From contig NC_016488.1 in assembly GCF_000227115.2 (NCBI RefSeq), positions 372,001 through 436,000 on the forward strand: a stretch of DNA of 64,000 nucleotides. Reading direction: 5' to 3'. The stretch comes from Naumovozyma dairenensis CBS 421 (lineage: Eukaryota > Ascomycota > Saccharomycetes > Saccharomycetales > Saccharomycetaceae). The notes beneath the pieces are model-generated. The model saw only the letters and a program-made list of their open reading frames with translations. It had not been told where the DNA came from and ran no database searches. The position numbers and the translations under genes were made by a program. This document shows positions 22,368 through 31,207 of this stretch, piece after piece; position 1 is the stretch's first letter; each line of letters opens with the position of its first letter.

Positions 22368-24659
22368 TCAATTAAATTGTGATAAATCAAGTGGAACACT
22401 ACTACCTCTCCCACTTGGATATAGTTTTATCTTACCTTGGAACGCTCTCGGTTTAGGAATTTGTGTTAAATTAGTCCATTTGAATCGTGAATCATCAATT
22501 ACTATCTTTTCTGAATTTAATTTCACTCCTGTTGTGTTACTTGCGCCATTGATTGTATATTGACCCACATCGATATCGGGATTATTCGTGTGCTCGTTTG
22601 TTGTATGTTCAACAGTAGAAGTTTCTGATGCAAATAAACGTTGTTTTATATTCGGTGTTGTGGCTGTTGATTTTATTGGAGGAGCAGAAGGTATGGTTGT
22701 AGTAGATGGTGGAGGCGGAGGTGGAGCAGGTGCGTGTGCAGGTATATGTACAGGTGCTGCTATAGTCGGTGGCATTGTAGCAGCAGGAGGTACCGATGGG
22801 ACCGAAGGTGCTGATGAAACTAGTGGCAATGGAGGCGCCATAGAAGGTAATGGTGGTGCATCACCCATAGGTGGTGGAGGAGGTGCAGCTAGCGTGCTTG
22901 GAATTTGATGTTCAGCTTGTTGTTCAGCGTGTTGTGGAGTATGGTGTATATGCAATTTTGACTCAATTTCACCTAAAAATGACATACCTGCAGATAATGG
23001 TGGTGGAGGAGGAGCTTGAGGAGCTTGAGGAGCTTGAGGAGCTTGTAGAACAGATGGATCTTTCCCTGGTGTGGGTATAGGTGGAGCCATCGGTATACTG
23101 GGTGCTCCTGTAGAATTAGGTTTCCCTAAAGTTGTAGTATTGTCTTGCTCTTCCTTTGTTTTATAGCTAGAACCCTCCTCGACAACAAATCGATCATCTC
23201 GTTTCTTTTGAATTTCTGTAAGAAATGGAAGAGGGCCACTAGAAGGTGCAGATACTTGTGGAGATGAAGAAGTATCTGATAATTTACTTGCTATTACAGG
23301 TGGTGCTGGAGGTGCAGGTGGTATATTTGACACTAGCGTTCCAGGAGGAGCTGGAGGCGCATTGGAAGTTGGCAGTGAGGGTGGGGGAAGGGGGGCGTTC
23401 ATCAAAGGTAGTGGTGGTGCTGAAGGAGGATGAGAAACATTTGATGGTGGCAATGACACGATTGGTAACGGAGGTGCTGCAGTTGGTGGGATTGGTGCTG
23501 TCGGAGGTGCCTGTGGAGGTTGTGGAATTGTTGAAGGAGATTTTGATTTTGATTGTGCTTGTTTTACGATATCGTCATCGACTACACCATGGTTTGTTCT
23601 TCTTGCATTAATCTCTGCTAGGAAAGGCAAGTCACTTGAGAGTGGAGTAGGAGGATTAGACGAAGTGTCTGTCGTAGGTTTTACATTCCTAGTATTAGCT
23701 GGATGTTTCGTAGGCATTACGGGAGCAGCAGGTGGAGCAGGTGGAGCTGGAGGAGCTGGAGGAGCTGGAGGAGCTGGAGGAGCTGGAGGAGCTGGAGGAG
23801 CTGGAGAAGCTGGAGGACCAACAGGTACCTGACTAGGCAGAGATGGTGGCATCGGAGGAGGTGCTAGAGGTGGTGCCCCTTGAGCTGATTCTGGTATTGG
23901 AGGAGGAGCTGGAGGTGGAGGTGATGGTGCATTCTCTAGAGTGATAGATTGTTTCTTTTTAGGTGCATGCGAGGAGGTATGAGATGGTACAGTTGGAATA
24001 GGTGGTGCAGACGTCGGTATCGGCGGAGCACCAGGAGGAGCTGCAGGTGCAGATGATGTTATTGTTGCGTTGTTAGGTATGTGACTTTCATTTATTGTAC
24101 TCGATACTGAATTTTTCTTCTTATGTGTTCTGTGAGTTGGTCTAGCTGATGGCATGTTTGGTCTGTTAGATGGCATGTTTGGTCTGTTAGATGGCATTTT
24201 GGGCGTTTGCCCTATTGATGCCGGAACGACAACTGGTGCTGGTGGTGCCATCCCAGGTATTGGTGGGGCTCCTTCAGGAGCAGGAAAACTATTGTTCCCA
24301 GCTAGTGATGAATCACCTCTATGCTTCAATTTAGGAAACCCTCCAGCTAAAATATCACCCAACTGTGGTGCTCCCATACCTGGAATTGGTGGTGCTGACA
24401 TGCTTGGTGCAGTTGAAGTCCTAACGGAATCATTACCATCATTATTGTTGTTATTATTATTGCTAGTACTACCGCCTGCAACCAATGGGGCACTTCTATC
24501 ATTCGTCTCTGCTTTCTTCAACTTCATACCTTTCCTGATATCACCTAGTAACGCATCACGTCCCTGCATGACAGATGCAGCTGGCTTGGGAGCAGAACTT
24601 CCACTTAGGCCGGCTGGTGGCGGTGGAGGAGGGGGAGGTGGAGGTGGTGGTCCTGCCAT
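22368..24659 (-). CDS. VRP1: Verprolin, actin-cytoskeleton adaptor
   Basis: WIP-family protein linking actin, the WASP homologue Las17 and type I myosins at endocytic patches. 763 residues, about one third proline. It begins MAGPPPPPP, then the WH2 actin-binding motif GRDALLGDIRKGMKLKK (about residues 33-49), many PPPP and APP blocks, three related segments PFLAEINARR, PFLTEIQKKR and SFLGEIESKL, and the C-terminal Las17-binding tail RFKWTNLTQIPKPRAF. A GGAGCT hexanucleotide repeat (about 23733-23817 on the plus strand) encodes an Ala-Pro-Pro run likely to vary in length. It converges with ERV1. In S. cerevisiae it lies next to SGD1 on the other strand. Confidence 0.95.
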   Translation of the reverse strand: MAGPPPPPPPPPPPPAGLSGSSAPKPAASVMQGRDALLGDIRKGMKLKKAETNDRSAPLVAGGSTSNNNNNNNDGNDSVRTSTAPSMSAPPIPGMGAPQLGDILAGGFPKLKHRGDSSLAGNNSFPAPEGAPPIPGMAPPAPVVVPASIGQTPKMPSNRPNMPSNRPNMPSARPTHRTHKKKNSVSSTINESHIPNNATITSSAPAAPPGAPPIPTSAPPIPTVPSHTSSHAPKKKQSITLENAPSPPPPAPPPIPESAQGAPPLAPPPMPPSLPSQVPVGPPASPAPPAPPAPPAPPAPPAPPAPPAPPAAPVMPTKHPANTRNVKPTTDTSSNPPTPLSSDLPFLAEINARRTNHGVVDDDIVKQAQSKSKSPSTIPQPPQAPPTAPIPPTAAPPLPIVSLPPSNVSHPPSAPPLPLMNAPLPPPSLPTSNAPPAPPGTLVSNIPPAPPAPPVIASKLSDTSSSPQVSAPSSGPLPFLTEIQKKRDDRFVVEEGSSYKTKEEQDNTTTLGKPNSTGAPSIPMAPPIPTPGKDPSVLQAPQAPQAPQAPPPPPLSAGMSFLGEIESKLHIHHTPQHAEQQAEHQIPSTLAAPPPPPMGDAPPLPSMAPPLPLVSSAPSVPSVPPAATMPPTIAAPVHIPAHAPAPPPPPPSTTTIPSAPPIKSTATTPNIKQRLFASETSTVEHTTNEHTNNPDIDVGQYTINGASNTTGVKLNSEKIVIDDSRFKWTNLTQIPKPRAFQGKIKLYPSGRGSSVPLDLSQFN

Positions 24660-25471
24660 GTTCCAATTATCAGTGCTATCTTTGGGGTCTTTTATTTATA
24701 AGCTAAATGCTGTGAGTCGTTCTACTTAACTATAGTTTTCTATTCAATGCATATAGTTAGTTATTTCCATGTAAATACTAAGAGTACTATTATTCTCGGC
24801 TACTGCTACCCCTTTTGAAAATTATGGCACCGTGTTCAGCGACGCACTTCTATCATAGAGACGCTAATAAAATAGAGACAAAATAGAGTAGAGTAGGGCA
24901 GAGTGAGTTGTTACATAGTATTTTGTATAGTAGGCTGCTGCGTTATCGTAACGTTAGTATGTGCAAATACCATATATAATTGTACTCTACTTACTGGGGC
25001 AGATCTATATTCGTGCCCTGTGCGAGCTATAGATTGTTGAAGTTTTTTCTCCTTTTTAGTAGGCAATCCCCACAGTCAAACTAAACGTGAAATTTTTTTT
25101 TCTAGTTCGGAATTTAGTATGGGTTTAGAACCGCCATTGAAAGAAAAAACCTTAGGTTACCTCCTAATGGTGTTAGCTTTCCGTTAAACTTCAGTAATGT
25201 TATCAATTGGTCTTATAATGGAATACCTACATAGGTTTTAAGTAATTAGAATACAGAGACTGTGTTTAATAGCGTCGCGTTACACAAGTGTTACATGCTC
25301 TATGTACACCCCTTCTTTTACATAGAGTTATATATATATACATTAATTATAAAAACCTCCTCATTGGTCAAAACAAAAAAAAAGAATTATCTGTTCAAAT
25401 CAAGGTGAAAACCATTAGACATTGGAATTCCAATTTTTGGAGAAAAAAAATAATAAAAATAATAAATATCT
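24660..25471. other. VRP1 upstream region
   Basis: About 0.8 kb holding the VRP1 promoter. A minus-strand TACTAAC occurs near 24953-24959, but I find no GTATGT donor upstream of it, so I do not call a 5'UTR intron. The 75-residue plus-strand ORF overlapping tRNA-Pro is spurious. Confidence 0.5.
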
Positions 25472-25561
25472 GGGGCGAGCGGGGAATTGAACCCCGGGCC
25501 ACCCGCATATTTTGAGAAACTAAATCCCAAAGCGGGTATCATACCACTAGACCACACGCCC
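25472..25561 (-). tRNA. tRNA-Pro (UGG) with intron
   Basis: 90-nt gene on the minus strand starting GGGCGTGTGGTCTAGTGG, with anticodon stem CCCGC/GCGGG and loop TTTGGG, an 18-nt intron after position 37, T-arm CCGGGGTTCAATTCCCCG and 3' CTCGCCC with discriminator C. Without the intron it is 72 nt. T-runs for Pol III termination lie downstream on the minus strand. S. cerevisiae tRNA-Pro(UGG) also carries an intron here, but a longer one. A solo LTR begins 62 bp upstream of its 5' end. Confidence 0.96.
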
Positions 25562-25622
25562 AATTATTTTATTTGTCGTAAAATATCTGGTTAGGTTTAC
25601 TAAGTATGGAGTCAATTACAAG

Positions 25623-26985
25623 TGTCACACAGAAGTATGTTTTATTTTATTATTAAGTGAGTAATTACTGTCATGAAATCAGTCAAAATTATTATGGTTG
25701 TAAGGTTCAAAGTAATGACTCGAACTACGTTATGCACAGTACATGTTTGTAGCTGTGTAACGTCGCTCGTAAGCAGCGTTTCCAGTTAATCCTGTTATGT
25801 TATAGTTGTAAGATTCCATTGTGGATTGAGATTTGTGATAAATATGATGTATAATAAGAGTAATTTAATATCCTGCTTTTAATGTATGTAAAAGAGTTCG
25901 CTCTTCTTGAAAGTAAATAAAAATATAAAGTATAATAAATATAACAACAGTAAAATCAGGAATTGAAACTTGAGTTATTGGTCTATTTATACCTTTCTGA
26001 TGGCAGGATAGAAAACACGAGAATATATTTCGTTGACAGACATGTCAACTCAATGTTAGTCGCGTCACATCGGTGTCTGTGATTCTTCGCGTCTTTACCA
26101 TATTTGATAATCTTTTCGTGTCATCTTAGAAGACATTATACCAAGCTTGATATCTAAACATTTATCGTAGAATATTAATAGTAACACTTACTACAAGTCT
26201 CGTTCCAGCAAACGTTTAATGAATTATAATTGAATATCTTTTGTTGAATGAAGTCGAATGTCATGCAAACGTTATCTTATTATTATTAAGATTGTTTTTG
26301 ATTGCAGCCACGAGAGCGGTGTTCATGATTATGACCTATTGTTTTATGCATACATGACTTCAACGAGATATTATATGAACTTCTAGGATTTATTTGACTT
26401 ACTAAGTTATTACTTTATTAATATTATCCTAAGCCATAATTATGTTGAGAAACTAATTAAGAGCTAATGGAAGTAAGATCCTATCAACTTTATTTTATCT
26501 CCTGTATCTCTATCCTATTCCTATTCCCATTCTATTACCATTCTATTACTATCCTATTCTATCCTTATCCTATTCCTATTATATTAACACAGTGCATTAC
26601 AATGAATCAGAATGACATAAGATTAAAGGAGTACGTCTATTATACAATATGATCCCTAAAGTATCAAGTGTTCCAGAACGAAACAAGATTAAACGAGTAC
26701 GTCCAGTATCCAGTACAAAGTTTAAATTATTAATTGTTCCAGAACGAAACAAAATCAAATAAGATCGTTGATTAACTAATTTAACTATTACAGGCAAGTG
26801 CTTAGATAAAGTTGCAGAAAAAGTATTTTTGAAAGATATAAAAGGACTAATAGTTGAACTGGAATTAGAAGCATTCTAGTTAGTTATTTATAGCAATCCG
26901 AATCATACATTCGTAAGAGCCTTTTATTCTTCTCTCTGCTTTAAGAAGGTAAGATTCAAATCTAATATCCAACCCATATTTTACA
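25623..26985 (+). mobile_element. Solo LTR B, long mosaic relative of LTR A
   Basis: Starts TGTCACA at 25623 and ends CCCATATTTTACA at 26985. Blocks shared with LTR A include CGAACTACRTTATGCAC, GATTGTTTTTGATTGCAGCC and CTTCTAGGATTTATTTG. Two blocks absent from A raise the length to about 1363 bp: roughly 460 bp around 25765-26210 and roughly 370 bp around 26505-26880, the latter with a 66-bp tandem repeat. No primer-binding site or gag/pol follows, and there is no matching target-site duplication. It points away from tRNA-Pro, 62 bp from its 5' end, mirroring LTR A and tRNA-Glu. Confidence 0.7.
26608..26765. repeat. 66-bp tandem repeat inside LTR B
   Basis: Units start at 26622, 26688 and 26754, exactly 66 bp apart, with the shared core GTTCCAGAACGAAACAA followed by ATTAAA-type sequence. 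There are about two full copies and partial flanks. The repeat lies in the block that LTR A lacks. Confidence 0.75.
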
Positions 26986-28237
26986 TTGTCAAAGGACCTG
27001 TAGCACTCTTTGTTCTGTTACTACTACCCGTCGATAAAATAACGGATATTAGATATTCGTAATAGGTTCACAGAGGGCTTTCGTCGTCGGATCATACTAC
27101 ATGTTGAAGTTAGACTAACAAGCAGATATGGTAGAGATAGAAAATATTCTCTAACACCCCCCCCAGAATTTATGGTTCTACCCCCAAAATTTTTTAATCA
27201 ATCCAACCCCTCCCAGGTCGGCTAACAAAGAATTAGGATTAGATCTTTAGTACTGGTCTAGCCTATTAGGTAAAGTACTCCTGCGGGTTGCGTACGATCA
27301 CTCAGAGGGTTGCGGTAACTGCGTCGAGTATTAGTTACTTCGTAAAACAAGGAGCCTAGTTAGAGCCCTGGTGAGATGCAAGCTCGTTTCAAGGGACGTA
27401 TAAGAGTGAGGATATCTTCTTAAAGATGTATATCCTCCAACTAGTTTATGTGTAAGGAACGAAATAACGAAGTAATAGGGTGAGAAGTAGTTCAAAGGAA
27501 AGAATACAATCACTGAAACAACAACAAAATGAATATAAACAAGGATTACTCGCGACGATTACAACGACGACAAATTCATGTCAGACACCGTCACCACCAC
27601 CTTTACTGCAGTCTCTGTGAGAAATCCAATTCAGATAATAAGGTATGGGCCTCACGTCAAAGTGTCACAAAGATTTTGTTGGAATTCAATATGAAAAATA
27701 AATCACTTCCTAATACAGTGTAATGTGCTATTAAATTTCAATACATATAAACGAGGAATTTTCTCTCCATGTACATTTACATAGTTGTGTATTTCTCCCA
27801 TCCATAAGCGGGGACGAGTGTCTGGTATAAATACCACTCCAACACTGTAACACTGTATCTACACCTATTTCCTCAACAAATTGTTGGCCCTCGACTGGTT
27901 ATATCTTTGAAAAGTGTAAGTAACATCGCTACACATATTTCTCCCAATCTAACTGATCCAAAGGACAGTTATGACTGGTTTCCAACAAATTCTGTTCGTT
28001 ACAATATGCAGTCATATAAAGTTGTACAATAGCTCTGCACTTTTTGCAGAGGAAATGCCATAATATAATAAATGTAGAATATGATATAGAAATAGTTTAT
28101 CAAGAACCTTTTTAAGGCTTATTTGTTTAATGAACAGTTGAAATGGTTTACATAGGTGTATAATACCCTACCCAGACAGAATATTAACAAAAACAAAGAC
28201 CCAATGTCTATAACCGAATATTTTATTCCTCACTAGG
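26986..28237. other. Unassigned region after LTR B
   Basis: No gene I can support. A C-rich patch (CCCCCCCC near 27157) and a 64-residue ORF at 27529-27723 with a single CxxC are present; neither matches a known family. Around 27826 a block resembles sequence near 38699 (TATAARTACCA then CTCCAACACYGTA). The area may include older retroelement remains. Confidence 0.4.
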
Positions 28238-28725
28238 TTACGGCCCTTTGTAGGCATTTTCCCCCTTCAAATGCTGCGTCGTGTGGTCCGACCTTTTGAA
28301 CCGTTCCCCGCATACGTCGCAAGCATACTTACGGATATCCTTGTATTTATCACGGAAATGTTGCTTCACGTGAGGAACAATCGTCAATCTTTTCGGACAC
28401 GAAGGGCAAGGGACTATTCCGTCGTCGATATCTTCATCAATATATTCACCAATTATGTAGGGGGAACCAGTACTTTTTTTAGACTTCCTCCTCCGCCCGC
28501 AACAACAAATTCATCACTAGAATTCGATAGGGAATATGCTTCCAACAGATAAAAAATATTCGGAGTTACCATTACTTCCCTCGGATTTACAAAGATTGAA
28601 GAGTAATTAGAACATTTATCCTGTGTTTCAGCCAGGTTTTTGTCATCAGATCCTGTAACGTTTGCCATGAGTTCATCGATGTCTTCCTCCTCCAAGACTT
28701 TACTATATTTTAGGAAGTATTGCAT
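28238..28725 (-). pseudogene. C2H2-like zinc-finger gene with one-base frame break
   Basis: The minus-strand frame from the ATG at 28725 encodes MQYFLKYSKVLEEEDIDELM and continues to SLKK. At a run of seven A (28473-28479) it passes into a frame that stops after VLVPPT. Read one base back, it continues STGSPYIIGEYIDEDIDDGI and then two finger-like units, CPSCPKRLTIVPHVKQH and CDVCGERFKRSDHTTQH, to a TAA at 28238. The joined product would be about 162 residues. In both units the usual final histidine position is not met in the classic way, so they are atypical fingers. An early acidic region and C-terminal fingers recall small yeast repressors such as Rme1, but I cannot assign it. Either a base was lost, or the gene is dying, or -1 slippage at A AAA AAA is used. 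Confidence 0.6.
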
Positions 28726-31207
28726 TTTTTTATTATCATTATGATATTGGTTATATATATATATATATGTGTGTGTATTTTTTTAGTTATTTAGCAACTA
28801 ATAAGATAATATTTATTGAATTTGTTTTTATAAAGCAAGGAAATATACATAAACTACATTGTCAAACTCTGAAATGAAATAATAACAAGAAATATGAAGA
28901 GAAGAAAACAATCACTGAAAAGTCGAAGACCATTTTATATTTGGGAAAAAGAGTCAACGATTACAATTGAAAAAAAATTGACCTCTATTTTGAGTGCCCC
29001 AATTTTCCCTTTAATTTGGAAGATTGCCTTAGGGACCACTCCAATACACTGAACCTCAAGTTATGGATTTGGAGTCTATTGAAGAAAATATTGCTGTATT
29101 TTTGCGCAGGAATGTAATGAATCGGCCAATAACTTCCGAGGTTCCTTTATTTATTCCCATAATAAGTAAGCTTGTTCAAATACATGGCAAATAATATCCC
29201 AGAAACATAAAAGAACATTAATTTTTTTATCTGACAGTCAAGTCCTGACACCACTACCAACTTTGTATTCTTTTTGCTCAAATATGGATGCTGCCCAGTC
29301 AAGATAGTGTGAGGCCGAAGTGAAATCAGCGCAGCGCCAAAGAACGGCAGTCACCAAAACAAACTCCGGATTCTCTACCACAAACGCAAATAGAGGCGCA
29401 AAAATTAACATGCTAGCGCCCGCACACCATCCACAAAAACCCTAATTAGGTAATCAAACATTAAGGGAGCAAAAACAAAACAAACTAACTCCACTTTCTC
29501 CATCACATTGGCAGTCTTGGGCTGTGGGATGGCTTGTTCAAAATTTCACTCCGTTGGATAACAATAACGGTTTTAAGGTTGAGGGTGATGACACGATTGA
29601 TAGTGAACGAATACTTTAAACCATCTAGACACCGCCCTTGAAATAGGAAAAATCAATGATGTGTTTGGCTGAGGTAATTATCATTATCATTTGGAAATAA
29701 AAGTAGCAGTCTGTTTACTTTTATCACTGCTGTTTTTTCGCTAACAGTTTAGGAGTTACCTTTTTAGAAATCCAACAATTTTTTCATCTATAAGAAAAGA
29801 AGAAAAAGATAAGTTTTAGAGTTTATTTTGTTATATTATTATATATCCTTTTATTTCTCAAAAATAGTAGCTATGAAGGTGCTACAAAATTATAAATAGA
29901 TAGAGTCAGAGTCTAAGTGTAACTAGTTTACCTTGTTATCTTTTTTGCTTGTTATATTAAAAACTTGGCAAACTATCTATTTCAATAAGCGACACCCATA
30001 ACTGTTGGGTTTTTGTCGTTGAAAGCCATAGAAAAAATTTACTTTGTGTGGTTGAATATGCCTCTCTAAACCATACCTAGGTTTATAGAATTAACGGTGG
30101 GATGGTATATGCTGAGTACTAGTACACAATGTCCTGATCAAATGTAACGAGAGGCATAATGAACCGTAATACCAGCATATGTGACACAAAGAGCTTGAAG
30201 ATCCTTTCACGGAATATCAATGTGTTGATAACGGAGGTGTTGATAAGTATACGCTGTTGGAGTTGGTATTTATTTCAGATATCTTCCTCTGGGGATAGTC
30301 TGCTCCTCCTCCCCTTATAGGTGAGAGCAATATATAGTTATAAGACACGATTTACTGGTTATATTAAATCCACTACGAACATAACCTTTATATTATACCT
30401 GAAGGTAATAAATAATCTTGATTTATTAATAAGAAGTAAATTACACCTAACAGTTTTTCATTTACTTTAGGTTTAGAAGTTATTAAAAAATATAATTTTT
30501 TTGCTAGCAGAGAGAGAACTCCAAATAAAAAAGGAAAAATAAACAATTTATATATTTTTCTCCTTCATTTTTCTACAGATATCTTAAGCCAAACCCTTTT
30601 TAGGTATATAACATGGTATAACCTGATAACTTACTAAAAGAAAATTGAAAACTTCGAACAAGGGTCTTCACAGGTATTCCAGTACATTATGAGAGATATA
30701 TTCTTTGGTGTTATTACGACACTAAAATTACAATCTTTTCCTTGATTGTATTCTTCCAATTAAAGTCTTATTGCGTTTATTTCAAAAAAAAGTTAAATTA
30801 AATAATGTTGTACATTCTACGGCTACAAATTTGAGAAAATAACAAGAATGTTTCTATTGCTCCAATAAAAAGATGTTTAAAGCAGTGGTCTTTTTACAGA
30901 AAGAAACAAGTAGCTACCAGTAAATTATGATCAAGAATAATATACCATGGAGATATTTTTTAAGTCAGACTTTGCTATTCTCTGACGTTTCTTGTCTTGT
31001 CTATTGTGTCACAATAATGCACCTCCCCGTGTTGGAATTTGTGTTACCCGCAAACCGATTGTCAACGCGGATGGAGGGTCGAGAAATGAACAACTAGACT
31101 TTTCCTTAAAATTCATACCTGTCTACAAGAAAGACTAATCTTACATGATGTTGAACAAGAGAGCAAGAGGAAAAGAGAAGCCCAGTAACTCTAACTTAAA
31201 AATTAAA
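28726..31207. other. Long intergenic region upstream of CHS5
   Basis: 2.5 kb without a gene I can support. A short ORF from 29063 (MDLESIEENIAVFLRRN) is protein-like but only 43 codons. A palindromic CCTAATTAGG at 29441-29450 is a candidate Mcm1 site. Other parts are AT-rich. It could hide a non-coding RNA, but I see no diagnostic motifs. Confidence 0.4.
29441..29450. promoter_or_regulatory. Candidate Mcm1 (CArG) site
   Basis: CCTAATTAGG fits the MADS-box CC(A/T)6GG consensus exactly and is followed by TAAT, as in Mcm1 sites. It lies about 0.7 kb upstream of the zinc-finger gene and 1.75 kb upstream of CHS5. Isolated matches of this length can be chance. Confidence 0.3.

Noticed and set aside
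24953..24959. TACTAAC on the minus strand upstream of VRP1
   Set aside because: No GTATGT-type donor upstream, so a 5'UTR intron is not supported.
13193..26985. A complete retrotransposon bounded by the two LTRs
   Set aside because: The LTRs are inverted to each other and the DNA between them holds host genes, not gag/pol.
29063..29330. Short ORF MDLESIEENIAVFLRRN with a possible intron
   Set aside because: Only 43 codons, donor GTAAGC with no branch-point match, and no recognised family.
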